Source of the DNA: an uncultured Flavobacterium sp.
Lineage (GTDB): Bacteria; Bacteroidota; Bacteroidia; Flavobacteriales; Flavobacteriaceae
NCBI GenBank assembly: GCA_947632215.1
Contig: CANROJ010000005.1
Coordinates: 1 to 64,000, forward strand
Length of the DNA: 64,000 bases
Direction of reading: 5' to 3'
Shown: positions 36,252 through 46,900 of the stretch, piece after piece
Numbering within the stretch: position 1 is the first letter of the stretch
Layout of the letters: each line of letters begins with the position of its first letter
Notes under the pieces: generated by a model
The model's database searches: none
What the model saw: only the letters and a program-made list of their open reading frames with translations
What the model was told of the DNA's origin: nothing
Made by a program: the position numbers and the translations under genes

Positions 36252-37334
36252 ATGAAACAAGTAACTTTAAACGACATCCACGTAGATTTAGGAGCGAAAA
36301 TGGTTCCATTTGCAGGGTTCAACATGCCTGTACAATATGAAGGAGTAAACGCAGAACACGAAACTGTTAGAAACGGTGTTGGAGTATTTGATGTATCTCA
36401 CATGGGTATTTTCAAAATCTCTGGGCCAAATGCATTAGAGTTAATTCAAAAAGTTACTTCCAATGATGCTTCTACTCTTGTGGATGGTAAAGCTCAATAC
36501 TGCTACTTTCCTAACCTTCAAGGCGGAGTTATCGATGACATTATTACCTATAGAGTAAACCACCAAGAATATTTAATGGTAGTTAACGCCTCTAATATTG
36601 ATAAAGATTGGCAGTGGATCAACTCACATAACCAAGTAGGTGCAATCCTTGAGAATCTTTCAGACAACTACTCTATCCTTGCCATACAAGGTCCTAAAGC
36701 AATTGAAGCTATGCAAAGCTTAAGTCCATATAACTTAAGTGATATTGCTTTTTACAACTTTGTTATCGGTGAATTTGCTGGAGTACAAGATGTAGTTATT
36801 TCTGCAACTGGATATACTGGTTCGGGTGGATTTGAAATCTATGCTAAAAACCAAGATATTAAAGAAATCTGGAATAAAGTATTCGAAGCTGGAAAAGCCT
36901 ATGGCATCAAACCTATTGGACTAGCTGCACGTGATACTTTGCGTTTAGAAATGGGATACTGTCTTTATGGTAACGAGCTAAACGATCAAAGATCTCCTTT
37001 AGAAGCAGGACTTGGATGGGTAACAAAATTCACTAAAGACTTTATTGCAAGCGATCTTTTAAAAGCACAGAAAGAAGCTGGAATCAAAAATAAATTAGTT
37101 GGATTTGAACTAATTGGAAAAGGAATTCCAAGAACAGGATATCCTATTGTAGATGCCAATGGCAATCAAATCGGAGAAGTTACCTCAGGTACTATGTCTC
37201 CATCTACATCAAAGCCAATTGGTATGGGATATGTTCCAATTGAATTTGCAGCTGTAGATACACCAATTTTTATCCGCATCCGTAAAAACGATGTAGAAGC
37301 TAAAGTGGTTAAAACTCCTTTCTACAAAAAATAA
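36252..37334 (+). CDS. gcvT: Aminomethyltransferase, glycine cleavage T protein
   Basis: 360 residues. The N-terminal [20 protein letters not shown] and GVFDVSHMG are the T-protein signature; [19 protein letters not shown] and the [12 protein letters not shown] folate-site segment (with the catalytic Asp region [16 protein letters not shown]) follow. It transfers the methylene group from the aminomethyl-lipoyl H protein to tetrahydrofolate. No other glycine cleavage gene lies nearby; the gene has its own terminator, so the system is dispersed. Confidence 0.95.
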   Translation: MKQVTLNDIHVDLGAKMVPFAGFNMPVQYEGVNAEHETVRNGVGVFDVSHMGIFKISGPNALELIQKVTSNDASTLVDGKAQYCYFPNLQGGVIDDIITYRVNHQEYLMVVNASNIDKDWQWINSHNQVGAILENLSDNYSILAIQGPKAIEAMQSLSPYNLSDIAFYNFVIGEFAGVQDVVISATGYTGSGGFEIYAKNQDIKEIWNKVFEAGKAYGIKPIGLAARDTLRLEMGYCLYGNELNDQRSPLEAGLGWVTKFTKDFIASDLLKAQKEAGIKNKLVGFELIGKGIPRTGYPIVDANGNQIGEVTSGTMSPSTSKPIGMGYVPIEFAAVDTPIFIRIRKNDVEAKVVKTPFYKK

Positions 37335-37450
37335 GACCATAGAGAATTAAGCCAAACAAATCCTTAACTCTTTTAAACTATTAATAGCACCTATTATAAG
37401 TACTTAAAAAGAGTCTTTAAAAGCTTTGGTTAACTTGATCTAATTAATAT

Positions 37451-37494
37451 AAAAGCCCTTGAGAATGATTATAAAATCAATCCCAAGGGCTTTG
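37451..37494 (+). terminator. Intrinsic terminator after gcvT
   Basis: AAAGCCCTTG (37452-37461) pairs with CAAGGGCTTT (37484-37493), with an inner ATGATT/TCAATC-type stem. Confidence 0.8.
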
Positions 37495-37628
37495 ACTTAT
37501 AATTATAGTCACTAAAAAGCAAATTCTATGTTTTTTAAAAATTCTTAAGCGGTAAAATTCTTGTGTAAAAACAAGATGCTATTTTCTTAAATCAAGACCT
37601 TATTTATACTAGGGTTTTATAGCTTAGG

Positions 37629-37838
37629 CTAAGAATATTTTTTAATAGTAATAAATGCACTCTCACTATCTAAATGGATATTTTGTCTTTGATATTTTAG
37701 CACCGAATAGCTAAATGTAGGTGCTTTCAAATTTTGATCTTCACAATAAAAAGCTTGTGTCAATCCGCTACGTTTCCAGTTTTCAACATGTTGGAACATG
37801 ATCTCTTGTTTACTCCATATTATATTATTTACAGGCAA
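37629..37838 (-). pseudogene. IS66 orfA-like (TnpA accessory) fragment
   Basis: 69 codons containing MFQHVENWKRSGLTQAFYCE and LKAPTFSYSVLKYQRQ, the HTH region of IS66-type accessory proteins (EWQ-SGL-QKAFC----K-PTF-YW). The protein ends abruptly after SAFITIKKYS, before the usual basic tail, and no orfB or transposase follows, so it is a stranded fragment. The start may be the internal Met of MFQHVE. Confidence 0.6.
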
Positions 37839-37859
37839 ACTTAAGTTCTTATACTAAAC

Positions 37860-37960
37860 TGGGTATTCCTGTGTAAATTGAAGACCTAATTTGGACTGAT
37901 CCCCAAAAGTTAGGCTAAGCTTTGGGGTATACTCCAATGGGATAACATTGGAAGCTTCTA
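37860..37960. mobile_element. Possible IS end relic
   Basis: TTTGGACTGATCCCCAAAAG followed by TTAGGCT and AAGCTTTGGGG resembles the terminal inverted repeat of IS3-type elements (ACTG-TCCCCAAAAGTT) facing its own partial complement. It lies between the IS66 fragment and the truncated Fic gene. Pattern-based only. Confidence 0.3.
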
Positions 37961-38113
37961 ACATGGAAACTTAAATGGTTGATTTCTGATAAGATTACAT
38001 TTTAATTATATAACCCTAAAAAATCCAATTTTCATCTTTAATATATATTTAATTGGAGTAAAGTTGTAGATAACAATATTGATTTTAAGCTCATAATTGA
38101 TTTACATAAAATC

Positions 38114-38854
38114 ATGACTGCCAATACAGATGCAGAGAAATATTCAGGTGACTTTAGAGATGGAGAAGTTTACCTCACAGATCATGTAGATGGCGAAATT
38201 GCGCACATTCCTGCTGACTCGAAAGAAATTGAAACATTAATGGGTGAATTATGTGAATTTATTAATGATGAGAAAACCTTCATTCATCCTATAATAAAAG
38301 CTTCTATAATACATTTTATGATTGGTTTTATACACCCATTTAAAGATGGCAATGGTAGAACAGCAAGAGCTTTATTTTATTGGTATTTATTAAAAAAAGG
38401 TTATTCCTTAGTAAGAAACATTTCTATATCAAGAGTCATTTTAGAGTCAAGAACTCAGTATGACAAAGCATTTTTAAAAACAGAGTATGACCAAAACGAT
38501 TTAAATTATTTTATAACCTATTCTATTAAAAATATACGTATTGCATTTGAAAAATTAACTCAATATCGAGACAAAAAGCTTGAAGAAAGAAAAAAGGCCA
38601 ATCTTGTTTCTTATGAATTACTTTCTAGAGGTTTAAATAAAAGACAAGCTGATTTGGTAGGTTTTTTATACTTAAAAGAAAAAAATAATATAACTTTAAG
38701 TTCTTATGCAGAAAAACATGAAGTTGTAAGGCAGACAGCAAGTAAAGACTTAAGTGAGCTTATTAAATTAGGTTTATTGGCTGAAGATAAATCAACAAAA
38801 CCCTTTAAATATACTTTACAAAGTAGAAAAGCAATATCTGAGTTTATCAAATAA
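38114..38854 (+). CDS. Fic family protein, N-terminally truncated
   Basis: 246 residues. The Fic active-site motif is complete: HPFKDGNGRTARALFYW (about residues 77-93; HPFxDGNGRxxR), so AMP transfer chemistry is possible. A C-terminal winged helix (YAEKHEVVRQTASKDLSELI) follows. Upstream of the first ATG the same frame stays open for about 23 codons (ending DFKLIIDLHKI) with no start, and this matches the helix that normally precedes MTANT in longer Fic proteins. The roughly 100-150 N-terminal residues that hold the inhibitory (S/T)xxxE(G/N) helix are absent. It is either a pseudogene or an uninhibited Fic domain. Confidence 0.75.
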   Translation: MTANTDAEKYSGDFRDGEVYLTDHVDGEIAHIPADSKEIETLMGELCEFINDEKTFIHPIIKASIIHFMIGFIHPFKDGNGRTARALFYWYLLKKGYSLVRNISISRVILESRTQYDKAFLKTEYDQNDLNYFITYSIKNIRIAFEKLTQYRDKKLEERKKANLVSYELLSRGLNKRQADLVGFLYLKEKNNITLSSYAEKHEVVRQTASKDLSELIKLGLLAEDKSTKPFKYTLQSRKAISEFIK

Positions 38855-39679
38855 ATTATAATTTGGTACTATACTCTATTACACACAGCTAATATAAGCT
38901 TCTTATTTAAACATGCTACATTTGATATAGAATCAAACGATGCCAATCATAATTTACAATTTCTGAAATAAGGTCCTCACAACAATTTAAAAAAGTGAAC
39001 ATCACTATTTATAAACCATACCAAGTAAAAGAGCTTACCTCTGGTTCTCTGCAATAAATACTTATAATTAACAATTAAAGAATAAGTACCCAATTTTACA
39101 CCCAAAATTGTAAAATTGGGTTTTTTACTGGTATTTATATAATAAAACAGTCCTTTTTAATGCTATATTTAAATGCATAAAATTTTAAAGGGAAATTTTG
39201 ATACTTTTCTCTTCATTAGAGAACCTAACTTCTTGTTCTTTATAGATACCTTAAATTTTATTATCTTTTAATATCTTCAGCGTTTTATTGAATTCTCAAC
39301 GAGATCTAGCATCACTTAAAATATCATTAATATCTTTACTGTTAGCATTATTTGTCAATAAAACAGAGTTCATTGCTTCTTTGATATCTGCTACAGTTCC
39401 AAATAGGATTTAAAACCAATTTGCGATATACTTACTCATATCTTTAATTTTAAAAGGGTTAGACAATTTTAAATAGTGCTTTTTCAATGCTATAACGGCG
39501 TAACTTTACCAACGCTACTATCTCACAAACACACAATAAAATCATAACAATCAACGCTTTATTGATTAATATTTTTTTAAAAGACTAAATTTTACTAGAA
39601 AAAATAAGCTAATACTTTTTTATGATTTCTATAAATTAAACCATATTTTTGCACTACTAAAAAATAAGTTATAATTATT
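38855..39679. other. 825-base gap with a terminator and a broken small gene
   Basis: A perfect stem ACCCAATTTTAC/GTAAAATTGGGT with T6 (39088-39127) is a plus-strand terminator. On the minus strand, from an ATG at 39439, one frame reads MSKYIANWF, stop, ILFGTVADIKEAMNSVLLTN, NANSKDINDILSDARSR, stop, EFNKTLKILK (to about 39240): a gene fragment with two in-frame stops that I do not recognise. Confidence 0.5.
39644..39651 (+). promoter_or_regulatory. -7 box (TATTTTTG) of yebC
   Basis: Exact TAnnTTTG match 29 bases before the yebC ATG. Confidence 0.6.
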
Positions 39680-40390
39680 ATGGGAAGAGCGTTTGAATTT
39701 AGAAAAGGACGTAAGCTAAAACGTTGGTCTGCTATGGCAAAAACGTTTACAAGAATCGGTAAGGACATTGTAATGGCTGTAAAAGAAGGTGGACCTAACC
39801 CCGAGACTAATTCACGTTTACGTGCAGTAATCCAAAACTCTAAGGCTGCAAACATGCCTAAAGACAATGTGGATCGTGCAATTAAGCGTGCAACTGATAA
39901 AGATACTGCCAATTACAAAGAAGTAATATTTGAAGGATACGGACCTCATGGTATTGCTGTACTAATTGAATGTGCTACAGATAACAACAATAGAACTGTT
40001 GCCAATATCCGTAGTTACTTTAATAAATACAATGGTGCTTTAGGAACTTCTGGTTCAGTAGAATTTATGTTTGACCACACTTGTAATTTCCGCATACCTA
40101 ATCAAGAAGAAATGGATTTGGAAGAATTTGAATTAGAACTGATTGATTATGGTATCGATGAAATATTTGAAGATGAAGATGGAGTAATGATATACGCACC
40201 GTTTGAAAGCTTTGGAGCAATTCAAAAAGAATTAGAATCTAGAGGACTGGAAATTCTTTCCTCAGGATTTGATCGTATTCCACAAGTAACAAAAGAGCTA
40301 AGTGAACAAGAACAAATAGATGTAGATAAATTACTAGAGAAGATCGAAGAAGATGACGATGTTCAAAACGTATTTACTACAATGGCTTAA
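39680..40390 (+). CDS. yebC: YebC/PmpR family protein
   Basis: 236 residues. The start MGRAFEFRKGRKLKRWSAMA, then FTRIGKDIVMAVKEGGPNPE and AANMPKDNVDRAIKRATDKD are the family hallmark; domain two has EGYGPHGIAVLIECATDNNN. Family members act as transcriptional regulators or, as shown for some, help ribosomes through difficult sequences. The start shows MGRAFEFRK where many others have MAGHSKW, a variant common in Bacteroidota. Own promoter and terminator. Confidence 0.92.
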   Translation: MGRAFEFRKGRKLKRWSAMAKTFTRIGKDIVMAVKEGGPNPETNSRLRAVIQNSKAANMPKDNVDRAIKRATDKDTANYKEVIFEGYGPHGIAVLIECATDNNNRTVANIRSYFNKYNGALGTSGSVEFMFDHTCNFRIPNQEEMDLEEFELELIDYGIDEIFEDEDGVMIYAPFESFGAIQKELESRGLEILSSGFDRIPQVTKELSEQEQIDVDKLLEKIEEDDDVQNVFTTMA

Positions 40391-40413
40391 GACTGTGTTT
40401 GGATAAAAAACCA

Positions 40414-40454
40414 GAAAAGGTTATGATTGTTTTAAATCATAACCTTTTCTTATT
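40414..40454 (+). terminator. Intrinsic terminator after yebC
   Basis: GAAAAGGTTATGAT (40414-40427) pairs with ATCATAACCTTTTC (40436-40449), followed by T-rich sequence. Confidence 0.88.
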
Positions 40455-40647
40455 ATTAATATATGGGGATTTACATCCTTACCAAACTATTAAATATTTA
40501 TATTAAATTGGGTTTTCAAGCCAACAAAATCCACTTAAAGCCAAGGCAGAACATACCTACACACAATGTAAATGTTAAAACAAATCGCAAAGGCGTTAAC
40601 TCCAAGCTCTATTGTCTATAAACATTAGTATACCAATAGAATTTTAT

Positions 40648-40655
40648 TACTTTTG
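40648..40655 (+). promoter_or_regulatory. -7 box (TACTTTTG) of the zinc metallopeptidase gene
   Basis: Exact TAnnTTTG match 17 bases before the ATG at 40672; it lies downstream of an alternative in-frame start (40612) and so argues against it. Confidence 0.6.
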
Positions 40656-40671
40656 TGTAAAATATTATACT

Positions 40672-41526
40672 ATGAAATGGCAAGGTAGAAGACAAAGTAA
40701 TAATGTCACAGATTCAAGAGGTAAAAGCAGCGCGGGTAAAACAGCAATTGGCGGAGCTTTACTTGGAATCGTAATTACTTTACTTTATATATTTGGCGGG
40801 GATAGTGGAGCTAAAATCGCTCCAGTTTTAGAGCAAGTAGCCCAGCAAACCTCCGTTGAAATGACTCCTGGTCAAACTGGGCGTGAACTAAGTCAAAAAG
40901 AAATAGAGATGGGCCAAATGGTAGCTGTTATGTTTGCAGATACCGAGGATGTATGGCATAAGATCTTTGAGCAAAATGGCATAGTATACAAAGAGCCAAA
41001 AATGGAAATATTTGAAAAACAAGTTCAAACAGCCTGCGGCTCTGCATCGTGGCAAGTGGGACCTTTTTACTGTCCAGCGGATCAAACAGTGTACATGGAT
41101 TTAGAGTTCTTCGAAGAATTACACACAAAATTTGGTGCCCAAAGAGGTAATATGGCCATTGCTTATGTCATTGCACATGAAGTTGGGCATCATGTACAAA
41201 ACCTACTGGGAACCAATGCTAAAGTGAGTGAATTACAAGCAAGAGCATCTAAAGCAAGAGCTAATGAACTTTCTGTTGCCCAAGAATTACAAGCTGATTT
41301 CTACGCAGGAGTATGGGCAGGATATATCCAAAAATACTTAGAACCTTCCGATATACAGGTTGCTTTAAGCGCTGCTTCGGCTGTGGGAGACGATGCTATT
41401 CAAGCAAAACACAACTCAGAGATAAACCCAGAGACTTTCACTCATGGTACTAGTAAACAAAGACAAGAGTGGTTTTTAAAAGGATACAACACCATGGACA
41501 TCAAACAAGGAAACACCTTTGATTAA
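40672..41526 (+). CDS. Putative neutral zinc metallopeptidase (YpfJ family)
   Basis: 284 residues from the ATG at 40672: MKWQGRRQSNNVTDSRG is the family start, followed by one membrane helix (AIGGALLGIVITLLYIFGG). The catalytic HExxH is in IAHEVGHHVQNLLG with a downstream glutamate in ELQADFYAGVWAGY. Also present: CGSASWQVGPFYCPADQTVY and the C-terminal HGTSKQRQEWFLKGY. The family is an inner-membrane-anchored metalloprotease of unclear substrate. A longer frame from 40612 is rejected because a promoter box lies inside it. Confidence 0.88.
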   Translation: MKWQGRRQSNNVTDSRGKSSAGKTAIGGALLGIVITLLYIFGGDSGAKIAPVLEQVAQQTSVEMTPGQTGRELSQKEIEMGQMVAVMFADTEDVWHKIFEQNGIVYKEPKMEIFEKQVQTACGSASWQVGPFYCPADQTVYMDLEFFEELHTKFGAQRGNMAIAYVIAHEVGHHVQNLLGTNAKVSELQARASKARANELSVAQELQADFYAGVWAGYIQKYLEPSDIQVALSAASAVGDDAIQAKHNSEINPETFTHGTSKQRQEWFLKGYNTMDIKQGNTFD

Positions 41527-41587
41527 TTCCCCTGTTGTTTTATTTTAAAGACTCATCTAATCTAGAAGCTAACCAAGTAACATCATC

Positions 41588-42382
41588 ATGCAAAATATTC
41601 AAGAAAAATTAGAACAAATAAATCAAGAGGGAGTAAACATAGAGCCAGCAAAGGTAATGAAAGAGGCTTTTGATCTGTTTAAAAAAACAACCCTTAGCGC
41701 AGCTTCAGGATTAATGCTTATAGGTTTTATACTATCTTTTTTAACAAGTGCCTTATTAGTAAAATTTGTAGATAGCGACCCAGAGGTAATTAGCGAAAAG
41801 TTCATGAACCTGAATCCCTTGGAGTTTAGTGGATCACAAATGGGAATATACCTTTTATTAGGCTCAGTTATAACTGCTGTTGCCAGTATATTTACCGCCG
41901 GTTTTATCTACTCTAATTATAAGGCAGATAACCAACAGCGTCCAACGATGTTTAATTGCCTTAGATATTTTACAAAAAAACAAGCATTTAATATATTCAT
42001 AGCTCAATTTACCATGAGTATCATCTTCTCCTCTATTAGTTTTGCATTGCAATTAGTGGGACTTAATATGGTAGCGTTGGCTATAAACTGGCTTATTAAT
42101 ATTCTACTACTTTTCGTAGTACCCCTTATTATTTTTGCAGACCTCTCTCCTTTTAGCTCTATTGCTAAGAGTGTAATGGTTGTCAATAAAAAGCCGCTAA
42201 CATATATATTTATAATGCTATTAAATTATATGATAATTATAATGGTAGCCATGTTATTAGTTAGTCTTGGACTAGGTGCATTTTTCTTAGTACTTGGAAT
42301 ATTTTTAACTCTACCTATGTTATTTAGTGTTTTCTATGTTCTATACAAACACAGCATTGGAGTTTTTAATATAGAGAATTAA
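41588..42382 (+). CDS. Multi-pass membrane protein of unknown function
   Basis: 264 residues. A charged N-terminal segment (about 1-35) precedes about five or six hydrophobic helices (SGLMLIGFILSFLTSALLV, IYLLLGSVITAVASIFTAGF, FIAQFTMSIIFSSISFALQL, LLLFVVPLIIFADLSPFSSI and two near the C-terminus). Asp-Leu-Ser-Pro-Phe with a following SIAKSVMVV is reminiscent of the YciC/DUF975-like integral membrane families, but I cannot assign it firmly. It is followed by its own terminator. Confidence 0.65.
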   Translation: MQNIQEKLEQINQEGVNIEPAKVMKEAFDLFKKTTLSAASGLMLIGFILSFLTSALLVKFVDSDPEVISEKFMNLNPLEFSGSQMGIYLLLGSVITAVASIFTAGFIYSNYKADNQQRPTMFNCLRYFTKKQAFNIFIAQFTMSIIFSSISFALQLVGLNMVALAINWLINILLLFVVPLIIFADLSPFSSIAKSVMVVNKKPLTYIFIMLLNYMIIIMVAMLLVSLGLGAFFLVLGIFLTLPMLFSVFYVLYKHSIGVFNIEN

Positions 42383-42404
42383 ATAGTAGATGAAAACAAT
42401 TATC

Positions 42405-42443
42405 AAAAATCACGTTGTCTAGATTTGGACTCACGTGATTTTT
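42405..42443 (+). terminator. Intrinsic terminator
   Basis: AAAAATCACG (42405-42414) pairs with CGTGATTTTT (42434-42443). The rest of the gap up to 42700 is AT-rich and holds no gene. Confidence 0.85.
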
Positions 42444-42700
42444 GTATCTTAGACTTATAAGTACTTTAATTACATACTTTTAAGTTTTGGGTATAAAAGC
42501 AACAAAGAGCTAATCACTGATTATTACAACATTTAACATGCTAGAGACATTATATAATTATAAATTACTAAATTAGAGTGAATTATCATTAATTATATCT
42601 TAATGTTTTTTCAATCATTTTTTCAACCAACATACAACACACTGATTTACAACAATATAACATATAAGCCAATAAATTAAAAAAGTTGACGTCTTTTCTT

Positions 42701-42716
42701 TGGCATGAGAATTGCC
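42701..42716 (+). promoter_or_regulatory. Sigma-54-type -24/-12 promoter of the RND operon
   Basis: TGGCATGAGAATTGCC matches the consensus TGGCACGN4TTGCA at nearly all defined positions, with the invariant GG and GC ten bases apart, 52 bases before the adaptor ATG. RpoN promoters need an enhancer-binding activator; no such gene is in this window. Confidence 0.75.
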
Positions 42717-42767
42717 TTTTAAACTGTGTAAATGATATCACCTTAACTAAAAAATAAGTTTAATTTT

Positions 42768-43925
42768 ATGATAACGACTAAAAAAACAATCCTACTAGGA
42801 TTTTCTGCTCTTATAATGGTTGCAACTTTAATTGGTATTAACAGTTGTAACATAGGAAATCAAAAAGAGTTAGATCCTAGAGACAACGCACTTGCTTTAC
42901 CAACTATCACAGTAGATACTGCAACTGCAATAACTGTAAAAGACTACATAGGAAGTATTGAAGGAAAAGTAAACGTAGAGATTAGACCTCAGGTAGAAGG
43001 TATTTTAGAGCAAATATTTGTAGATGAAGGTTCCTTTGTACAAGAAGGTCAACCATTATTTCAGATAAACACTCAGCCTTACCAAGAGGTTTTAAATAAT
43101 ATGATTGCTACAGAAAACGTAGAGAAAGCAAAACTTAAAAATGCTGGCTTAGAAATCGAGCGTTTAAAGCCCTTAATTGACAATGAGGTAATTGCTCAAG
43201 TACAATTGGAAACAGCAAAGAGTAACTATGAAATTGCTAGAGCTTCTTTGGCTAAGGCATCCGCGGCGGTTGCTAGTGCACAAATTTCCTTAGACTATAC
43301 TTTGATAAAAGCACCAGTATCTGGATACATAGGAAGAATCCCTAAGCGAATCGGTAACTTAGTTTCTAAAAGTGATAAAGAGCCTTTAACGGTTCTATCG
43401 GACGTAAGTGAGGTGTATGTATATTTTGGAATGAGTGAATCTGACTTCTTATACTTTAGTAAAGAGAATAATCAAAATGATGAAGACACTGGATTTGCAG
43501 GTTCTAATGCAACCTTCGAACGCGATGTAACCCTTATCCTAGCTGATGGACATGAATATTCTGAAAAAGGAAAGGTAGATATGATTAATGGACAGGTAAA
43601 CAGAAATACCGGATCAATCTCTATTCGTGCTTCTTTCCCTAACTCTAAAGACGTAATGCGTTCAGGGAATACTGGAACTATTAAGTTAAAGGAGACCAAG
43701 CCTAACGTGATTCTTGTTCCACAAGAAGTTACCACATTTATTCAAGACAAAACTTTCGTATATATTATAGACCCAGAACAAAAAGTAAAACTTCAAGCTA
43801 TTAAGGTAGATGGAGTATCTGGACAAAACTATATTGTAACAGAAGGTTTACAAGTGGGAGATCGCGTAATTAAAACAGGCTTTGATAAGATAGTAGAAGG
43901 AGCCTACGTAAAATCAAGTAACTAA
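42768..43925 (+). CDS. RND efflux periplasmic adaptor (membrane fusion protein)
   Basis: 385 residues. A lipoprotein signal ends at INSC (C27). The order is that of AcrA/MexA: barrel-sandwich half (GKVNVEIRPQVEGILEQIFV), an alpha-hairpin (residues about 110-170), the second lipoyl half (YTLIKAPVSGYIGRIPKRIG), a beta-barrel (YVYFGMSESDFL and DVMRSGNTGTIKL) and a membrane-proximal domain (GLQVGDRVIKTGFDKIVEG). It bridges the inner-membrane pump and outer-membrane channel encoded next. First gene of a three-gene operon behind a sigma-54-type promoter. Confidence 0.93.
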   Translation: MITTKKTILLGFSALIMVATLIGINSCNIGNQKELDPRDNALALPTITVDTATAITVKDYIGSIEGKVNVEIRPQVEGILEQIFVDEGSFVQEGQPLFQINTQPYQEVLNNMIATENVEKAKLKNAGLEIERLKPLIDNEVIAQVQLETAKSNYEIARASLAKASAAVASAQISLDYTLIKAPVSGYIGRIPKRIGNLVSKSDKEPLTVLSDVSEVYVYFGMSESDFLYFSKENNQNDEDTGFAGSNATFERDVTLILADGHEYSEKGKVDMINGQVNRNTGSISIRASFPNSKDVMRSGNTGTIKLKETKPNVILVPQEVTTFIQDKTFVYIIDPEQKVKLQAIKVDGVSGQNYIVTEGLQVGDRVIKTGFDKIVEGAYVKSSN

Positions 43926-43990
43926 AAAGGTAAACTAATCTTTAGTTTGTAAAACTATTACACCAACCTTTATTGTAAAAAAACCACACT

Positions 43991-46900
43991 ATGTTAAAAG
44001 CCATTATACAACGTCCTATACTTGCCACAGTAATATCAATTATGTTTGTATTACTAGGACTAGTAGGACTAACCTTACTACCGATTAGCCGATTTCCAGA
44101 GATCGCACCTCCTAGTGTATTAGTGAGTACATCTTATCCTGGAGCTAACGCAGAAACTGTTGCAAAGAGTGTATTACTACCCATTGAAGAGGCTATTAAT
44201 GGTGTAGATAATATGACTTATATAAGCTCTAAAGCTAGTAATAGTGGAGCTGGTACTATTAGCGTATTTTTCAAAGCAGGAACAGATCCTGATCAAGCTG
44301 CGGTAAACGTAAGTAACCGAGTAAGTAGAGCCTCGGCAGACTTACCATCAGAGGTAAATGAAAACGGAGTTTCAGTAACCCCACGTCAAAGTGGTAACAT
44401 TATGACCATAAACTTTTATTCGGATCACCCCGAACAAATTTATGATGAAACTTTCCTACAAGCCTTTACCCAGATTAATATAAACCGAGAACTACTTCGT
44501 GTGCCAGGTGTTGCATCAGTCACTAGAGTGGGTGCACGTGATTATTCTATGCGTACTTGGTTAAATCCAGAGAAATTAGCCCTATATAATTTAGTACCAC
44601 AGGATATTCTAAGTGCTATAAAAGACCAAAACTTTGAGATTGCCCCTGGTAACTTTGGAGAAACCTCTGATGAGGCTTTCGAAGCAGCTTTAAAACACAA
44701 AGGAAGATTTAGTCTTCCCGAGGAATATGAAGACATCGTTATTAAAACCAATGACGACGGTTCTGTTTTAATGTTAAAAGATGTTGCAAGAGTAGAATTT
44801 GGAGCCTCCAATGTTGGAAGTGATAACAGTGTGAATGGTTATCCAGGTCTTACTATGAATATTACTCAAACAGCAGGTTCTAATGCTAGAGAGATTGATA
44901 TTGAAGTTAGAAAAGTACTAGAGAATGTTGCCAAATCTTTTCCATTAGGTATTAAATACGAAATCACCTATTCGGTTAAAGATCAAATTGATGAATCTAT
45001 TTCTCAGGTAAAAAACACTCTATTTGAAGCATTTATCTTAGTATTTATTATAGTATATCTATTCTTACAGGATTTCCGCTCAACTATTATACCGGTTATA
45101 GCTATTCCTATTTCATTAATTGGTACTCTATTCTTTATATACTTAATGGGATTCTCCATTAACGTACTTACCATGTTTGCCTTGGTGCTCTCCATTGGTA
45201 TTGTGGTGGATGACGCCATTGTTGTAGTAGAGGCCATTCACGAGAAGATGCATCAAACTGGTCTAAAGGCTAAAGAGGCTACTCTGGTAACAATGTCAGA
45301 GATAACACGTGCCATTATATCCATTACACTGGTAATGTCTGCGGTGTTTTTACCCGTTGGATTCATGCAAGGTCCAGCTGGTATATTCTATAAGCAATTT
45401 GCCTACACCCTAGCCTTTGCTATTTTAATTAGTGCCGTTAATGCCCTTACTTTATCGCCTGCACTTTGTGCATTGTTCTTAAAACAACCACATAATCAAA
45501 CAAGTGCTGAGAATTCAGACAATAAATTAGATGAAAAAGTACGCGATGCTAAAAAACAAAATATAGTATCTCGAAGCTTAGCTAAATTTTTCTTTGCCTT
45601 TAATACAGCCTTTGATAGTTTTACTAACACCTATGTAAAGGCAATTAAAAAATTAATTACAAATAAAAAGGTATCTCTCTCTGGACTTGCGTTATTTATA
45701 GCCGTTGGAGTTTTTTACTTACAAAACACACCTTCTTCGTTTATACCAAGAGAGGATGATAGTTTTATTACCTATTCACTAGCCATGCCTGCGGGAGCCT
45801 CTTTGGCTCGTACTAAAGTAGTGCTTGCAAAGTCAGATAGTATTTTAAACCTGCGTGATGATATTGAAGGAATGACAGCTATCTCAGGATACAATGCCAT
45901 TGATGGAAATGCATCTCCTTCTTTTGCTGTGGGATATATTAATTTAAAACCCTATAAAGAGAGAGGAAAGATAAAAGACATAGATGCAATAATTGAAGAT
46001 ATATCTAAAGATTTATCGGTAATTAACGAGGCTAGCTTCAACGTTTTCCCTAGACCTACTATTTCAGGATTTGGAGATTTCGGAGGAATTGAGTTCATGT
46101 TACAAGACCGTATGGGAGGTGGATATGACGAATTTAGTAATGTTGCTCAGGATGTTATTGAGCAATTAAATGAGCGTCCGGAGATAAGTAATGCCTTTAC
46201 CTCGTTTAAAGCTAACTTCCCTCAATATTTAATGGAAATTGATTACGTTAAGGCCAAAACACTTGGACTAAGTGTAAAAGACTTAATGAATACTGTAAAG
46301 AATTACTACGGACGTATTAAAGCTGGAGACTTTACTCGATTTGGACGTACCTACCGCGTGTACATGCAAGCGGACGTACAATACAGAGAGAACCCAGAAT
46401 CCTTCAACTCTATTTTCGTTAGAAATAAAGATGGAGATATGATTCCTGCCAATACAGTAATTAAACTAAAACGCGTTTTAGGTCCAGAGACAGTAACTAG
46501 ATATAACCTGTATAATTCCATTGCAATTAAAACAAATCCTGCAGCTGGATACAGTACAGGAGATGCTATGAAAGCAATCGAAGAGGTAGCAGCTCAAATG
46601 CCAGGTAACTACTCTTATGAGTTTACCGGAATGTCATTAGAGGAAAAAGACTCCGGTAGTCAAGCAGCCATTATCTTTGGTTTATCGATCATCTTTGTGT
46701 ACTTTTTATTATGTGCCCAATACGAAAGTTATTTACTTCCTGTGGCTATTTTGTTAAGTGTGCCTACGGGTCTATTGGGAGTAGCATTATTTGTTAATTT
46801 AGCAGGACTTCAAAATAACATTTATGTACAAGTAGGATTGATTATGTTAATTGGATTACTAGCCAAGAATGCTATTTTAATTGTTGAATTTGCCTTACAA

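Noticed and set aside
40612..40671. Longer form of the zinc metallopeptidase
   Set aside because: The extension contains the promoter -7 box and lacks similarity to the family, which starts MKWQGRR.
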